A stretch of 52,789 bases of DNA. Origin: an uncultured Prevotella sp. GTDB taxonomy: Bacteria; Bacteroidota; Bacteroidia; Bacteroidales; Bacteroidaceae. The stretch spans positions 1-52,789 of the forward strand of contig URDM01000010.1 in the NCBI GenBank assembly GCA_900546575.1. Direction: 5' to 3'. The position numbers were made by a program, and so were the translations under genes. This document shows positions 42,297-49,913 of this stretch, piece by piece (the first letter of the stretch is position 1; every line of letters begins with the position of its first letter). The notes below the pieces were generated by a model. The model did not search any database. It saw nothing but the letters and a program-made list of their open reading frames with translations, and was not told where the DNA came from.

Positions 42297-42319
42297 AAGA
42301 AAACCCCACACGCAGCCCC

Positions 42320-42366
42320 AAAAGCCCCACCCCCTGCCCCTCCCCCGCAGGGAGGGGAGTAGTATG
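42320..42366 (-). repeat. G-rich dispersed repeat, copy e
   Basis: AAAAGCCCCACCCCCTGCCC then CTCCCCCGCAGGGAGGGGAG, in reverse-strand orientation. With copy f it brackets a small membrane gene. Confidence 0.85.
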
Positions 42367-42383
42367 CATTATTTGCTAATAAT

Positions 42384-42465
42384 AGGAGGGTAGGGCATCC
42401 TTGCCCTACTCACTCTGCCTTTATCTACAGTAGATTGAGTGTTGACTTTTGACACACTCTCCTGA
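42384..42465 (+). mobile_element. Half-copy of the TGTGTCAAAA MITE-like element
   Basis: GTAGGG...CCCTAC hairpin sequence like the arms of the element at 34613, then TTGACTTTTGACACACTCTC, the matching terminal repeat. The left terminus is not found. Confidence 0.65.
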
Positions 42466-42473
42466 GCAAGCAA

Positions 42474-42544
42474 AAACGACAATAATGACAATGGTCAACA
42501 ATCAGCCTGTAGCTAATTGTTGACCATTGTCATTATTGTCGTTT
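42474..42544. repeat. Perfect 29-bp palindrome with 13-nt loop
   Basis: Bases 42474-42502 are the exact reverse complement of 42516-42544. The arm includes ACAATGGTCAACAAT. It lies between convergent genes (M16 peptidase and the small membrane gene) and may be a two-way terminator. A perfect 29-bp stem is longer than terminators usually are. Confidence 0.85.
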
Positions 42545-42576
42545 AAATAAAGTTTTATAGTCCGATGTCTCGATAT

Positions 42577-42723
42577 TCACGCAAGCTTGTTGATGTATCT
42601 GAGAATGCCGTATATTGCGATGAGCGTGCTTGCTGCGCTGACAACATAATTGCCAAGATAGAGCCACTGGAAGGGCACACTTATTATTAAAAGGACGATT
42701 CCAATCATTGCTATTCTTCTCAT
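42577..42723 (-). CDS. Very small membrane protein
   Basis: A 48-residue protein from ATG 42723 (MRRIAMIGIVLLIISVPFQW) with two hydrophobic segments and a basic end (RYINKLA). A longer in-frame start at 42813 would run through G-rich repeat copy f and encode repeat-derived residues, so 42723 is preferred. I do not recognise the family. It is bracketed by repeats e and f in inverted orientation. The start, and even the reality of the gene, are uncertain. Confidence 0.5.
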   Translation of the reverse strand: MRRIAMIGIVLLIISVPFQWLYLGNYVVSAASTLIAIYGILRYINKLA

Positions 42724-42748
42724 AATAAAACGATTCTTGGCAACAAAG

Positions 42749-42794
42749 CATACCGCTCCCCTCCCTACGGGGGAGGGGTTGGGGGTGGGGCTTT
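42749..42794 (+). repeat. G-rich dispersed repeat, copy f
   Basis: CGCTCCCCTCCCTACGGGGG then AGGGGTTGGGGGTGGGGC. It lies between the flavodiiron gene and the small membrane gene. Confidence 0.85.
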
Positions 42795-42826
42795 GCAGGA
42801 GTTGGGTTTTCAAGCTATTTATTTCA

Positions 42827-44005
42827 TTACGCCAAAGCGCGTCCCAAAGTCTCGCAAGCTGCCTCGGTCTCGGCGTTAAGGCTCTGCTTTATCTCGACGG
42901 GAGTGCCTATAAGCTCAAACTTCATGCGCGACTCGTTGGCTTCGAGAATCTTCTTTACGGTCTGACCAGCCCATGTGAACGAACCGAATACAGCCAGACG
43001 ATGGTTCTTGATACCACGTTCGGCTATCTCGTCGATGAGCGTCTGCATCTGCGGATAGATACCGTTGTTGTAGGTAGGAGCGCCGAGCACGATGGTGTCG
43101 TACTTGAAAATGTCGCTCAGGATGTAAGAATGGTCGGAGCGCGACACGTCGTGCATGACGATGTTGCGTACTCCTGCCTGGGCAGCTGCACGTGCAATAA
43201 CCTCGGCTGCACGCTCTGTATTGCCATACATCGAGCCGTAGCAGATTACAACTCCACGATCGGTGTCGTATCGGCTCATCCGGTCGTAAGCCTCGATGAC
43301 GCGTGCTATGTGCTCATGCCAAACGGGTCCGTGAGTAGAACAGATGTAGTCGATCTTCACGCCGGCAAGCTTCTTGAGTGCCTGCTGAACCGGAACGCCA
43401 TACTTGCCCACAATGTTGGAGTAGTAGCGGCGCATCTCGTCCCAGTAGATGTCGCAATTCATGTCGGCATCAACGAACGCTCCTGCGAGCGCACCGAAGC
43501 ATCCGAAGGCGTCGCCCGAGAACAGTACGTTGGCTGTCTGATCGAGTGTCACCATCGTTTCGGGCCAATGCACCATCGGAATCATAGTGAACGAGAGCGT
43601 GTGCTTGCCGAGTTCAAGAGTGTCGCCATTCGAAACCTCAACGATATCGTCGCCCGTACCAACGTTATAGTATCCGCGCACCATGTCGAAGGTCTTCTTG
43701 TTGCCTACGATGCGTGCCTCGGGATAATACTTCTTGATGAGCGGCAGGGAGCCGCTATGGTCGGGTTCGACGTGGTTGACGATGATGTAGTCGATAGGGC
43801 GGTCGCCTATTACCGAGCGTATGTTGGCGAGAAACTGCGGGAAGAAGTCTACCTCAACGGTATCGATGAGCGCCACCTTCTCGTCGTCGATGATGTACGA
43901 GTTGTACGAAACGCCGTAGGGCAGCGGCCAAAGTCCCTCGAAGATGTCCTTATGACGGTCGTTCACGCCGACATAATGTATTGATGATGTAATCTCTGTA
44001 TTCAT
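42827..44005 (-). CDS. Flavodiiron protein (FprA family A-type flavoprotein)
   Basis: A 392-residue cytoplasmic enzyme. The N-terminal metallo-beta-lactamase domain carries the diiron ligands in VNHVEPDHSG (H-x-E-x-D-H), MVHWPETM, LFSGDAFG and CSTHGPVWH. The C-terminal flavodoxin domain (about 255-390) has the FMN loop CYGSMYGNTERAAE and LGAPTYNNGIYP. Such proteins reduce O2 to water or NO to N2O, protecting anaerobes from oxygen or nitric oxide. All ligands seem present. It is on the same strand as the downstream small gene and the upstream PfkB kinase. Confidence 0.94.
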   Translation of the reverse strand: MNTEITSSIHYVGVNDRHKDIFEGLWPLPYGVSYNSYIIDDEKVALIDTVEVDFFPQFLANIRSVIGDRPIDYIIVNHVEPDHSGSLPLIKKYYPEARIVGNKKTFDMVRGYYNVGTGDDIVEVSNGDTLELGKHTLSFTMIPMVHWPETMVTLDQTANVLFSGDAFGCFGALAGAFVDADMNCDIYWDEMRRYYSNIVGKYGVPVQQALKKLAGVKIDYICSTHGPVWHEHIARVIEAYDRMSRYDTDRGVVICYGSMYGNTERAAEVIARAAAQAGVRNIVMHDVSRSDHSYILSDIFKYDTIVLGAPTYNNGIYPQMQTLIDEIAERGIKNHRLAVFGSFTWAGQTVKKILEANESRMKFELIGTPVEIKQSLNAETEAACETLGRALA

Positions 44006-44061
44006 AATTGTATGTAAAGTTTGATTGTTAAAACTATGTAGTGTGGCAACTGTCGGGCAGC

Positions 44062-44991
44062 CTACTGTTGCAGACTCTTGCCATATTCTGTCGAGATGTA
44101 GTTGTAGATGTCCTTGCAGCAGTCGGCAGAGAAGGCCGAGGCGCAGGCTATGAGTTTGTCCCAGGTATCCTCGTCGAGTCCTCGCTCCAGGCTGTCGCGT
44201 GTCACTCCGTACTTGATTAGTCCGTAGATGAATCCGGCGTTGAAGTTGTCGCCGGCTCCGATAGTGCTCACGGTCTGGGTCTGTGGCATCGGATATTGTT
44301 TGTGGAAGCCTCCGTCTGCCATTACAGTTACGGGGCGTGGACCGTCGGTATAGACCAGTCGCGGACAGTAGAACGACGTTTCGGCACGATATACACGTTC
44401 GGCTGTGTCCTTCTTATATAATATGGTGAAGTCCTCGCGCGAGCCTCTGACGATATCTGCATATTCGAGATTGTCTATCAGATTTGGCGTAATCTTCATC
44501 ACGTCGTTCTGGTGTGCGGGTCGGTAGTTGACATCGTAGTAGATGATGGCGCCACGCTGGCGTGCCAGTTCGAGCAGTCCCGACACCTGCGGACGCAGAG
44601 TAGGGTTGACGGCATAGTACGATCCGAACACAACTACGTCGTCGCGGTTGATGTCGGGATAAGTAAAGTCCATGTGATCGTGCCGTTGTTCGCGATAGAA
44701 GATGTAGTCGGCGTTGTTAGAGTCGTCGAGAAAGGCGAGCGAAACGGGCGACTTGGAGTCGGGATAGACATTGACGCTTGCCGTGTCTACGTTGTTCTGC
44801 TTGAGAAACTGGCGCACATACTCGCCCACCCTATCGCTTCCGGTTTCGGATATGAATGTGGCGTTGACTCCGGCACGTCCCAACGAGATTATTCCGTTGA
44901 ACGTTGAGCCTCCCGGCACGGCCTCAATCGGTTTGCCGTTCTTGAAGATGATGTCGAGCATCGTCTCGCCTATACCTATTACTTTACGCAT
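44062..44991 (-). CDS. PfkB family carbohydrate kinase
   Basis: A 309-residue cytoplasmic sugar kinase. The N-terminal PfkB motif region is VPGGSTFNGIISLGRAGVNA, and the C-terminal motif is STIGAGDNFNAGFIYGLI with the catalytic Asp in GAGD. Fructokinase or ribokinase activity is possible, and the sugar cannot be read from sequence. It is followed by the flavodiiron gene at 56 bp and preceded by ybeY across a repeat-rich spacer. Confidence 0.9.
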   Translation of the reverse strand: MRKVIGIGETMLDIIFKNGKPIEAVPGGSTFNGIISLGRAGVNATFISETGSDRVGEYVRQFLKQNNVDTASVNVYPDSKSPVSLAFLDDSNNADYIFYREQRHDHMDFTYPDINRDDVVVFGSYYAVNPTLRPQVSGLLELARQRGAIIYYDVNYRPAHQNDVMKITPNLIDNLEYADIVRGSREDFTILYKKDTAERVYRAETSFYCPRLVYTDGPRPVTVMADGGFHKQYPMPQTQTVSTIGAGDNFNAGFIYGLIKYGVTRDSLERGLDEDTWDKLIACASAFSADCCKDIYNYISTEYGKSLQQ

Positions 44992-45036
44992 TTTTCAATT
45001 GTATTTTACTGAACTTTCGCAAGTTCAGAGAATTCA

Positions 45037-45156
45037 GTAGTTAAAGGAGTTAAGAAGTTAAGCCAAATGCTTTTATGCTATAAATCAAGAAAAAAAACTA
45101 ATGGCTTAACTCCTTAGCGACCGTAGGGCGCGAAAACTCCTTAACTTCTTAACTAC
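45037..45156. repeat. Interrupted inverted repeat with a 20-nt insert
   Basis: The left arm, GTAGTTAAAGGAGTTAAG then AAGTTAAGCCA (45037-45065), faces TGGCTTAACTCCTT (45102) and CTCCTTAACTTCTTAACTAC (to 45156). The right arm is broken by AGCGACCGTAGGGCGCGAAA. It lies between ybeY and the PfkB kinase. Confidence 0.65.
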
Positions 45157-45204
45157 TTTCGCTTGCGAAACTTGAATGTTTTATTGAGGATTGTCCTTCT
45201 GTCA

Positions 45205-45618
45205 TTACGGGTGCATGGCGAGGGCGCGGTTTTCTGCCGCCTCCATTATCTCGCGTTCGCCCGGACCTTTGTCGTTGATGCCGCACAGGTGTAGGATGCC
45301 GTGTATGATGACGCGGCGCAACTCGTCGTCATACTGCTTGCCAAACTGCTCGGCATTGGTCCGTACGGTGTCGAGCGAGATGACGATGTCGCCGCTCACT
45401 ATGCCCGGTTCGTCATAGTCGAATGTTATGACATCGGTGTAATAGTCGTGTCCGAGGTACTCGTTGTTGACTTCGAGTATCTTCTCGTCGTCTACAAACA
45501 TATAGCCCACTTCGCCTACCTTGTAGCCGTATGTTGCTGCCACGGCACGTATCCACGCCGTAGTCTCACGCTTCTTTATCTTCGGCATCTTCACGCCGTC
45601 TACGTTGTATGTTATCAT
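45205..45618 (-). CDS. ybeY: Endoribonuclease YbeY (16S rRNA maturation)
   Basis: A 137-residue protein of the UPF0054/YbeY family. The typical blocks are YMFVDDEKILEVNNEYLGHD, YTDVITFDYDE, GDIVISLDTVRTNA, and the metal site HGILHLCGINDKGPGE. The third His of the usual H-x3-H-x5-H site is replaced (GINDK), which I recall as common in Bacteroidetes. It helps form the 16S rRNA 3-prime end. It is followed by the PfkB kinase and preceded by coaD, with a 10-unit heptamer tract just ahead of its start. Confidence 0.9.
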   Translation of the reverse strand: MITYNVDGVKMPKIKKRETTAWIRAVAATYGYKVGEVGYMFVDDEKILEVNNEYLGHDYYTDVITFDYDEPGIVSGDIVISLDTVRTNAEQFGKQYDDELRRVIIHGILHLCGINDKGPGEREIMEAAENRALAMHP

Positions 45619-45621
45619 TGC

Positions 45622-45689
45622 TTGAATGTTGAGTGTTGAATGTTGAATGTTGAATTGAGTGTTGAATGCTGAGTGTTGAATGTTGAGTG
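45622..45689 (-). repeat. Tandem heptamers ahead of ybeY, with an inverted partner
   Basis: About ten TTGARTG units (one of them 5 nt) lie 3 nt upstream of the ybeY start. A complementary tract at 45753-45780 (ACACTCCACATTCAACATTC) follows the coaD stop. The two can pair into a long hairpin spanning the coaD-ybeY junction. Confidence 0.8.
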
Positions 45690-45780
45690 TCGTCCTTTTT
45701 GTTCCAACAATTCTACATTGGATAATTCTAAATCGGCGTAGCCGACTAATTCAACACTCCACATTCAACATTCCACATTC

Positions 45781-46233
45781 TCATTCCTGCCCAGCTGGCA
45801 GAAATGAGCTGCAGTCATGGCCGAAATGCGTCAGTTCGCGCACCACGGTCGACGAGATGCTGTCCAACCCCGGCTCGGCAAACAGAACGATGGTCTCTAT
45901 GCCGGTGAGCCTTCGGTTGATGTCGGCTTGCTCGCGCTCGAACTCAAAGTCGCGCACCGAGCGCACTCCTTTGACGATGAACTGGGCGCCGAGGCGCTTG
46001 GCGAAGTCGACCGTCAGGTCGCTGTATTGCTCCACGCTGATACGTGGCTCGTCACGATAGAGCGAGCGTATAGCCTCAACGCGCTCGTCGGCGGTGAGCA
46101 TATAGCGCTTGTTCTGGTTCACGCCTACGCCTATCACAAGATGGTCGAACAAGGCGAGGGCGCGGCGCACGACTGAGTCATGGCCTATGGTGAACGGGTC
46201 GAACGACCCTACGAATATTCCTGTACGTTTCAT
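45781..46233 (-). CDS. coaD: Phosphopantetheine adenylyltransferase
   Basis: Encodes 150 residues from the ATG at 46233 (MKRTGIFVGSFDPFTIGHDS); the in-frame ATG at 46278 gives a 15-residue AT-rich extension that is unlikely. The nucleotidyltransferase motif FDPFTIGH and the C-terminal block ISSTVVREL are present. It makes dephospho-CoA from 4-phosphopantetheine and ATP in coenzyme A synthesis. It lies in a minus-strand series between the methyltransferase and ybeY. Confidence 0.96.
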   Translation of the reverse strand: MKRTGIFVGSFDPFTIGHDSVVRRALALFDHLVIGVGVNQNKRYMLTADERVEAIRSLYRDEPRISVEQYSDLTVDFAKRLGAQFIVKGVRSVRDFEFEREQADINRRLTGIETIVLFAEPGLDSISSTVVRELTHFGHDCSSFLPAGQE

Positions 46234-46287
46234 CGTAGTTGTTTTGTTTGCAAAAGTAATGTTTTTTTGAGAAAACACGTAGCTTTT

Positions 46288-47613
46288 TCATTTTTTTGTC
46301 TTATGCGTCAGCATAAGTATATGGTCGCCCTCGGAGGTGGTGGTGGCGAAGATGTAGGTGTCGCCGCCGTCGTTCAGCTTCAGACGCTTGCGCAGTTCGG
46401 CCACGGAAAGGGGGAAGTTGCGCACGGCGATGTTGGCCTGCTTCATGCCGGAGAGGGTCTGGCGGAGCTGCCGCTTGTTCATCGTGGTGACGGCATCAAT
46501 GGCGAATGAACGGCCGGGGAAGCCGTCTGTCTCACGGTCGGAGAGAAACAGATGGCTGTTGCGGCTTATTGCGCTGACGCCATAGGCACGGGCTATCTCG
46601 TCGAAACAGCCTGCCTTCATCACGGAAGCGTTGGGCTCGAAGAGGAATGTTGAATGTTGAATGTTGAATGTTGAATTGGTTGCCGGGGGCAATGTTGAAT
46701 GTTGAATGTTGAATGTTGAATTGGTCGGCTGCGCCGATGTTGAATTTTCCAATTTTGAATTATTCTCCACTATTTCTTCTTGGGCATTTGTGGCGATGCT
46801 ATATACAAATTCGCTGCGCGGATACAGACCCTCTGAGTCGGGGCGTGACAGAATGTCGACGCAGAACACCTGCACTTCCGGCTTGCCGTCGGGAGCCAAT
46901 ACGAGCAGCAGTTCCTTGCACTCGCCGTCTGCCGACACAATGTGCACCTCGCGAACCTTGCCGTCAAGGTCGACGATAGCCTTGTGCCAGTCGAGCATGG
47001 GCGAAAGCTTCAGCATCACAAACTGCGACTTCTGCATCAGACAGGGCAGTAGCTGGCACACGTCGGGGGTGCAGTCGGCTATCAGCACGGTCTTGGCGCC
47101 ATGCTCGTCGCGGCGTGCCGGGTCGAGGAATATCATGGTCTGAGGCTCCGTCTGCTCCAGCACAGCCTCAGCTTCGGCACACTTCACATGGGCGTTACGG
47201 ATGCCCAGACGGGGCAGATTGGCACCCACAACGTCGCAAAGCGAGGCGTTGCGCTCTACGTATGTGGCACAGTCGAAACAGCGCGAGGTGAACGAGAAGT
47301 CCACTCCGAATCCTCCCGTCAGGTCGGTCATGCTTGTTCGGGATGCGTTCGGGATGCGTTCGGCCCACCGACGTGCCACTTGCTGCTTGTAACGCGCCGT
47401 AGGTTCCGACGAACATTGCTCCATGTTGAGGTGAGGAGGATATACCACTCCGTCGCACGCAGCCCATGAGGGCAGCTTGCGCAGCGCCGTCTGCCAGCCC
47501 TGAATCTGATTCAAGGCGTAGGGCATGTCTACATCGGGATAGCGCGAGGCCTGAAGGGCAAGCTTGCGGGGGTCGGCCTGGCGAAACTGTTTTACAAACT
47601 CGGATGTTGTCAT
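46288..47613 (-). CDS. Class I SAM methyltransferase, THUMP-like type, with in-frame heptamer insert
   Basis: A 441-residue protein. The SAM motif is DLTGGFGVDFSF (about 91-102), followed by the motif FLDPARRDEHGAK, and the C-terminal THUMP-like region is near 325-440 (RSFAIDAVTTMNKRQLRQ). It is likely an RNA methyltransferase, with the target unknown. Residues about 285-325 are repeat-derived: two copies of NSTFNIQHST come from two blocks of four tandem heptamers. Each block of three heptamers is 21 nt, so the frame is kept. The core family is shorter by about this amount. It is the first gene of the coaD-ybeY series. Confidence 0.85.
   Translation of the reverse strand: MTTSEFVKQFRQADPRKLALQASRYPDVDMPYALNQIQGWQTALRKLPSWAACDGVVYPPHLNMEQCSSEPTARYKQQVARRWAERIPNASRTSMTDLTGGFGVDFSFTSRCFDCATYVERNASLCDVVGANLPRLGIRNAHVKCAEAEAVLEQTEPQTMIFLDPARRDEHGAKTVLIADCTPDVCQLLPCLMQKSQFVMLKLSPMLDWHKAIVDLDGKVREVHIVSADGECKELLLVLAPDGKPEVQVFCVDILSRPDSEGLYPRSEFVYSIATNAQEEIVENNSKLENSTSAQPTNSTFNIQHSTLPPATNSTFNIQHSTFLFEPNASVMKAGCFDEIARAYGVSAISRNSHLFLSDRETDGFPGRSFAIDAVTTMNKRQLRQTLSGMKQANIAVRNFPLSVAELRKRLKLNDGGDTYIFATTTSEGDHILMLTHKTKK
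46645..46724 (-). repeat. Two heptamer blocks inside the methyltransferase gene
   Basis: Blocks at 46645-46679 and 46691-46724, each four copies of TTGAATG ending TTGAATTGG, separated by TTGCCGGGGGC. These are the same unit as the intergenic tracts. Confidence 0.9.
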
Positions 47614-47718
47614 ATATCTATGGTCTACGTTGTCGTTATTGATGTTTTACGTTGTCGTTATGCGTATTTTGCGCCATCATTATCGCCTGAAAATCAGCGC
47701 CTTAAACTATGGCTTTTC

Positions 47719-47828
47719 AAAAGGGGTCCTTTTGCCTCTCAAAAGGAGTCCTTTTGGAGTGTAAAAGGAGTCCTTTTGGCTTGCAAAACGAGTCCTTTTG
47801 GAGTGCAAAAGGACTACATTTTTCAGAG
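47719..47828. repeat. 22-bp palindromic array 5, 5 units
   Basis: Units start at 47719, 47741, 47763, 47785 and 47807, exactly 22 bp apart. Unit 5 is the degenerate AAAAGGACTACATTT. It lies upstream of the methyltransferase and about 40 bp left of the proposed integration junction. Confidence 0.92.
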
Positions 47829-47865
47829 TGGCAAAATCCAGCTGGTTTTCAGCCATAATTATATT

Positions 47866-47875
47866 ACAAAGATAC
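47866..47875 (-). other. Candidate left attachment core
   Basis: On the minus strand GTATCTTTGT, compared with the CTnDOT core consensus GTANNTTTGC, 9 of 10 positions. It also fits the -7 box TAnnTTTG (TATCTTTG), so it could instead be a methyltransferase promoter. Only the sequence match supports it. Confidence 0.3.
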
Positions 47876-48166
47876 TACAAAAAAGTGGAATACAGAAGAA
47901 TGAAGTAATAGAATTGATTTACAGAGGTTTCATTTAAGCAGCCGATTATCTCCAACGCCACCACAATCCTTGCCGAAGCCAAGTCAAGACGTCGCAACGT
48001 TACTTGTTCGTAACCACACCATATAGGTGACGAAATTGGCACGAATGGCAAAACAAGGCGTTGTGATATAGTGAGTTACTAACAACTCACGCGACAAATC
48101 CAGTTACGGAAAAAGATTGCGTCGTTCCTCCGTGTTTTGCGTACCGACGAAGGATTCTTCACCGAC
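47876..48166. other. Element end with no gene seen
   Basis: About 290 bp with no credible gene. It holds a short dyad GTGAGTT...AACTCAC near 48068-48087 and GTTAC/GTAAC words near 48000-48015, which could be recombinase or accessory-factor sites. This is not testable by eye. Confidence 0.35.
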
Positions 48167-48174
48167 TAATTTTG
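48167..48174 (+). promoter_or_regulatory. -7 box of the integrase gene
   Basis: TAATTTTG, 22 nt before the ATG at 48196. No -33 box at good spacing was seen. Confidence 0.45.
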
Positions 48175-48195
48175 AACCTAAAAAAATTAAGGACG

Positions 48196-49431
48196 ATGAA
48201 GAGTACATTTTCAGTTATCTACTACCTCAAACGTCAGGTAGTGAAAAAGGACGGGACAGTACCCGTCATGGGACGTATCACGGTGGATGGCAGGCAAACA
48301 CAGTTCAGCTGCAAACTGACCGTCGATCCTAAGCTGTGGGACACCAAAGGAGGACGTGTCACGGGCAGAAGCACGGCTGCACTCGAAACGAACCGTATGC
48401 TCGACAAGATGCGCGTACGCATCAACAAGCACTATCAGGAAATCATGGAGCGTGACAACTTCGTCACTGCGGAAAAGGTGAAAAACGCCTTTCTTGGACT
48501 GGAACACCGCTACCACACGCTATTGCAGGTGTTCCGGCAACACAACGAGGACTATGCCAAGCAGGTGGAGGCAGGCATGAAAGCCAAAGGCACGTTTGAC
48601 AAATACAAGATCGTTTACAAGCACCTGCAAGAGTTCCTCACCATCCGCTACCACGTGAAGGACATCGCCCTGAAAGAGCTTACCCCCGCTTTCATTTCCG
48701 ATTTTGAAATGTTCCTGCGCACGGACAAACACTGCTGCACCAACACCGTGTGGCTGTATGTCTGCCCGCTTCGGACGATGGTGTTCATCGCCATCAACAA
48801 TGAGTGGCTCACGCGCGACCCGTTCCGCGAGTATGAAATCAAGAAGGAGGAAACGACCCGCAGCTTTCTGACGAAAGATGAAATCCGCCTGCTGATGGAA
48901 GGTAAGCTGAAGAATGCGAAGCAAGAACTGTATCGTGATTTATACCTGTTCTGCGCCTTCACGGGCTTGTCGTTCGCCGATATGCGCAACCTGACGGAAG
49001 AGAATATCCGCACCTACTTTGACGAACACGAGTGGATAAACATCAACCGCCAGAAGACGGGTGTGGTGTCCAACATCCGTATGCTCGACATAGCGAAGCG
49101 CATCATCGACAAATACCGTGGGCTGTGTGGGGACGGCAGGATATTCCCCGTACCCCACTATAACACGTGCCTTGCCGGAATCCGTGCCGTCGCCAAGCGT
49201 TGCGGTATCACCAAGCATATTACATGGCATCAAAGCCGCCACACGGCCGCCACGACGGTGTTCCTCTCCAACGGCGTACCCATCGAAACGGTCAGTTCCA
49301 TGCTGGGACACAAAAGCATAAAGACAACGCAGATATACGCGAAAATAACCAAAGAGAAGCTCAATCAAGACATGGAGAACCTTGCCGCGAGATTGAACCA
49401 AATCGAAGAATTTGCAGGTCGTACCATCTAA
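48196..49431 (+). CDS. Tyrosine recombinase of the IntDOT type (integrase)
   Basis: Encodes 411 residues from ATG 48196 (MKSTFSVIYYLKRQ). An arm-binding domain (about 1-95), a SAM-like core-binding domain (about 105-205) and a catalytic domain (about 215-400) follow in order. Counting from this start, catalytic positions are Ser259 (TGLSFADMRNL), Lys287, His345 and Arg348 (WHQSRH), and Tyr381 (TTQIYAK). Ser259 stands where most tyrosine recombinases have the first Arg; as I recall, this is the hallmark of the CTnDOT integrase, whose residues carry the same numbers. It should carry out integration and excision. The next gene starts 12 bp after its stop. Confidence 0.95.
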   Translation: MKSTFSVIYYLKRQVVKKDGTVPVMGRITVDGRQTQFSCKLTVDPKLWDTKGGRVTGRSTAALETNRMLDKMRVRINKHYQEIMERDNFVTAEKVKNAFLGLEHRYHTLLQVFRQHNEDYAKQVEAGMKAKGTFDKYKIVYKHLQEFLTIRYHVKDIALKELTPAFISDFEMFLRTDKHCCTNTVWLYVCPLRTMVFIAINNEWLTRDPFREYEIKKEETTRSFLTKDEIRLLMEGKLKNAKQELYRDLYLFCAFTGLSFADMRNLTEENIRTYFDEHEWININRQKTGVVSNIRMLDIAKRIIDKYRGLCGDGRIFPVPHYNTCLAGIRAVAKRCGITKHITWHQSRHTAATTVFLSNGVPIETVSSMLGHKSIKTTQIYAKITKEKLNQDMENLAARLNQIEEFAGRTI

Positions 49432-49443
49432 AACAGAGAAGCC

Positions 49444-49806
49444 ATGAAACGTGACATAATCATCATTGAGGACAAGGCGGTCAGCGTAACCGGTAACGAT
49501 GTATGGATGACCGCCGGAGAAATCGCCAGACTGTTCCACACGGGTGTCCCGGCAGTGAACGCCGCCATCAAAGCCATCCTCAAAACGGACGTGCTGAACG
49601 ACTACGAGGCATGCCGCTACATCCAACTTGAAAACGGTCTGTATGCGGATGTTTACTCGCTTGAGATAATCATCCCCGTCACCTTTCGGCTGAGCACATA
49701 CCATGCCCATCTTTTCCGCCGCTGGCTGATGGACAAGGCACTTGCAAAAGACAAGCATACCGCCTACATGTTATTCGTACATAGCGGAAAAGGCGGTTAC
49801 TGCTGA
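49444..49806 (+). CDS. RhuM-like N-domain protein of the element
   Basis: A 120-residue protein. The block VWMTAGEIARLFHTGVPAVN followed by YSLEIIIPVTFRLSTYHAHLF and RRWLMDKALAKD parallels the RhuM domain of the chromosomal Fic fusion at 12823 (VWLTQSQMAELFGVDRTS, SFRRWATSVLKQYL). The Fic part is absent. It is likely a DNA-binding or regulatory protein transcribed with the integrase. The function is not known. A terminator follows. Confidence 0.6.
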   Translation: MKRDIIIIEDKAVSVTGNDVWMTAGEIARLFHTGVPAVNAAIKAILKTDVLNDYEACRYIQLENGLYADVYSLEIIIPVTFRLSTYHAHLFRRWLMDKALAKDKHTAYMLFVHSGKGGYC

Positions 49807-49827
49807 AAAGACGATGAAAATCAATTA

Positions 49828-49858
49828 AAAACGGACAACCATCAAGCTGTCCGTTTTA
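49828..49858 (+). terminator. Terminator after the integrase operon
   Basis: AAAACGGACA (49828-49837) pairs with TGTCCGTTTT (49849-49858), with an 11-nt loop. A T-rich end follows (AACTTTAAAA). Confidence 0.7.
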
Positions 49859-49913
49859 ACTTTAAAATAGTCAATTTTGAATATACAAATTATGTGCTAA
49901 AGAATATGAGGTA

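Noticed and set aside
40980..42311. Long minus-strand open frame opposite the M16 peptidase
   Set aside because: Antisense shadow; the plus strand has HFCEH and a promoter.
47876..48166. tRNA gene or tRNA fragment at the element end
   Set aside because: No cloverleaf or TTCGAATC-type arm was found; IntDOT-type elements do not need a tRNA target.
49444..49806. Full RhuM or Fic protein in the element
   Set aside because: Only the N-terminal RhuM-like part is present, and no HxFx(D/E)GN motif follows.
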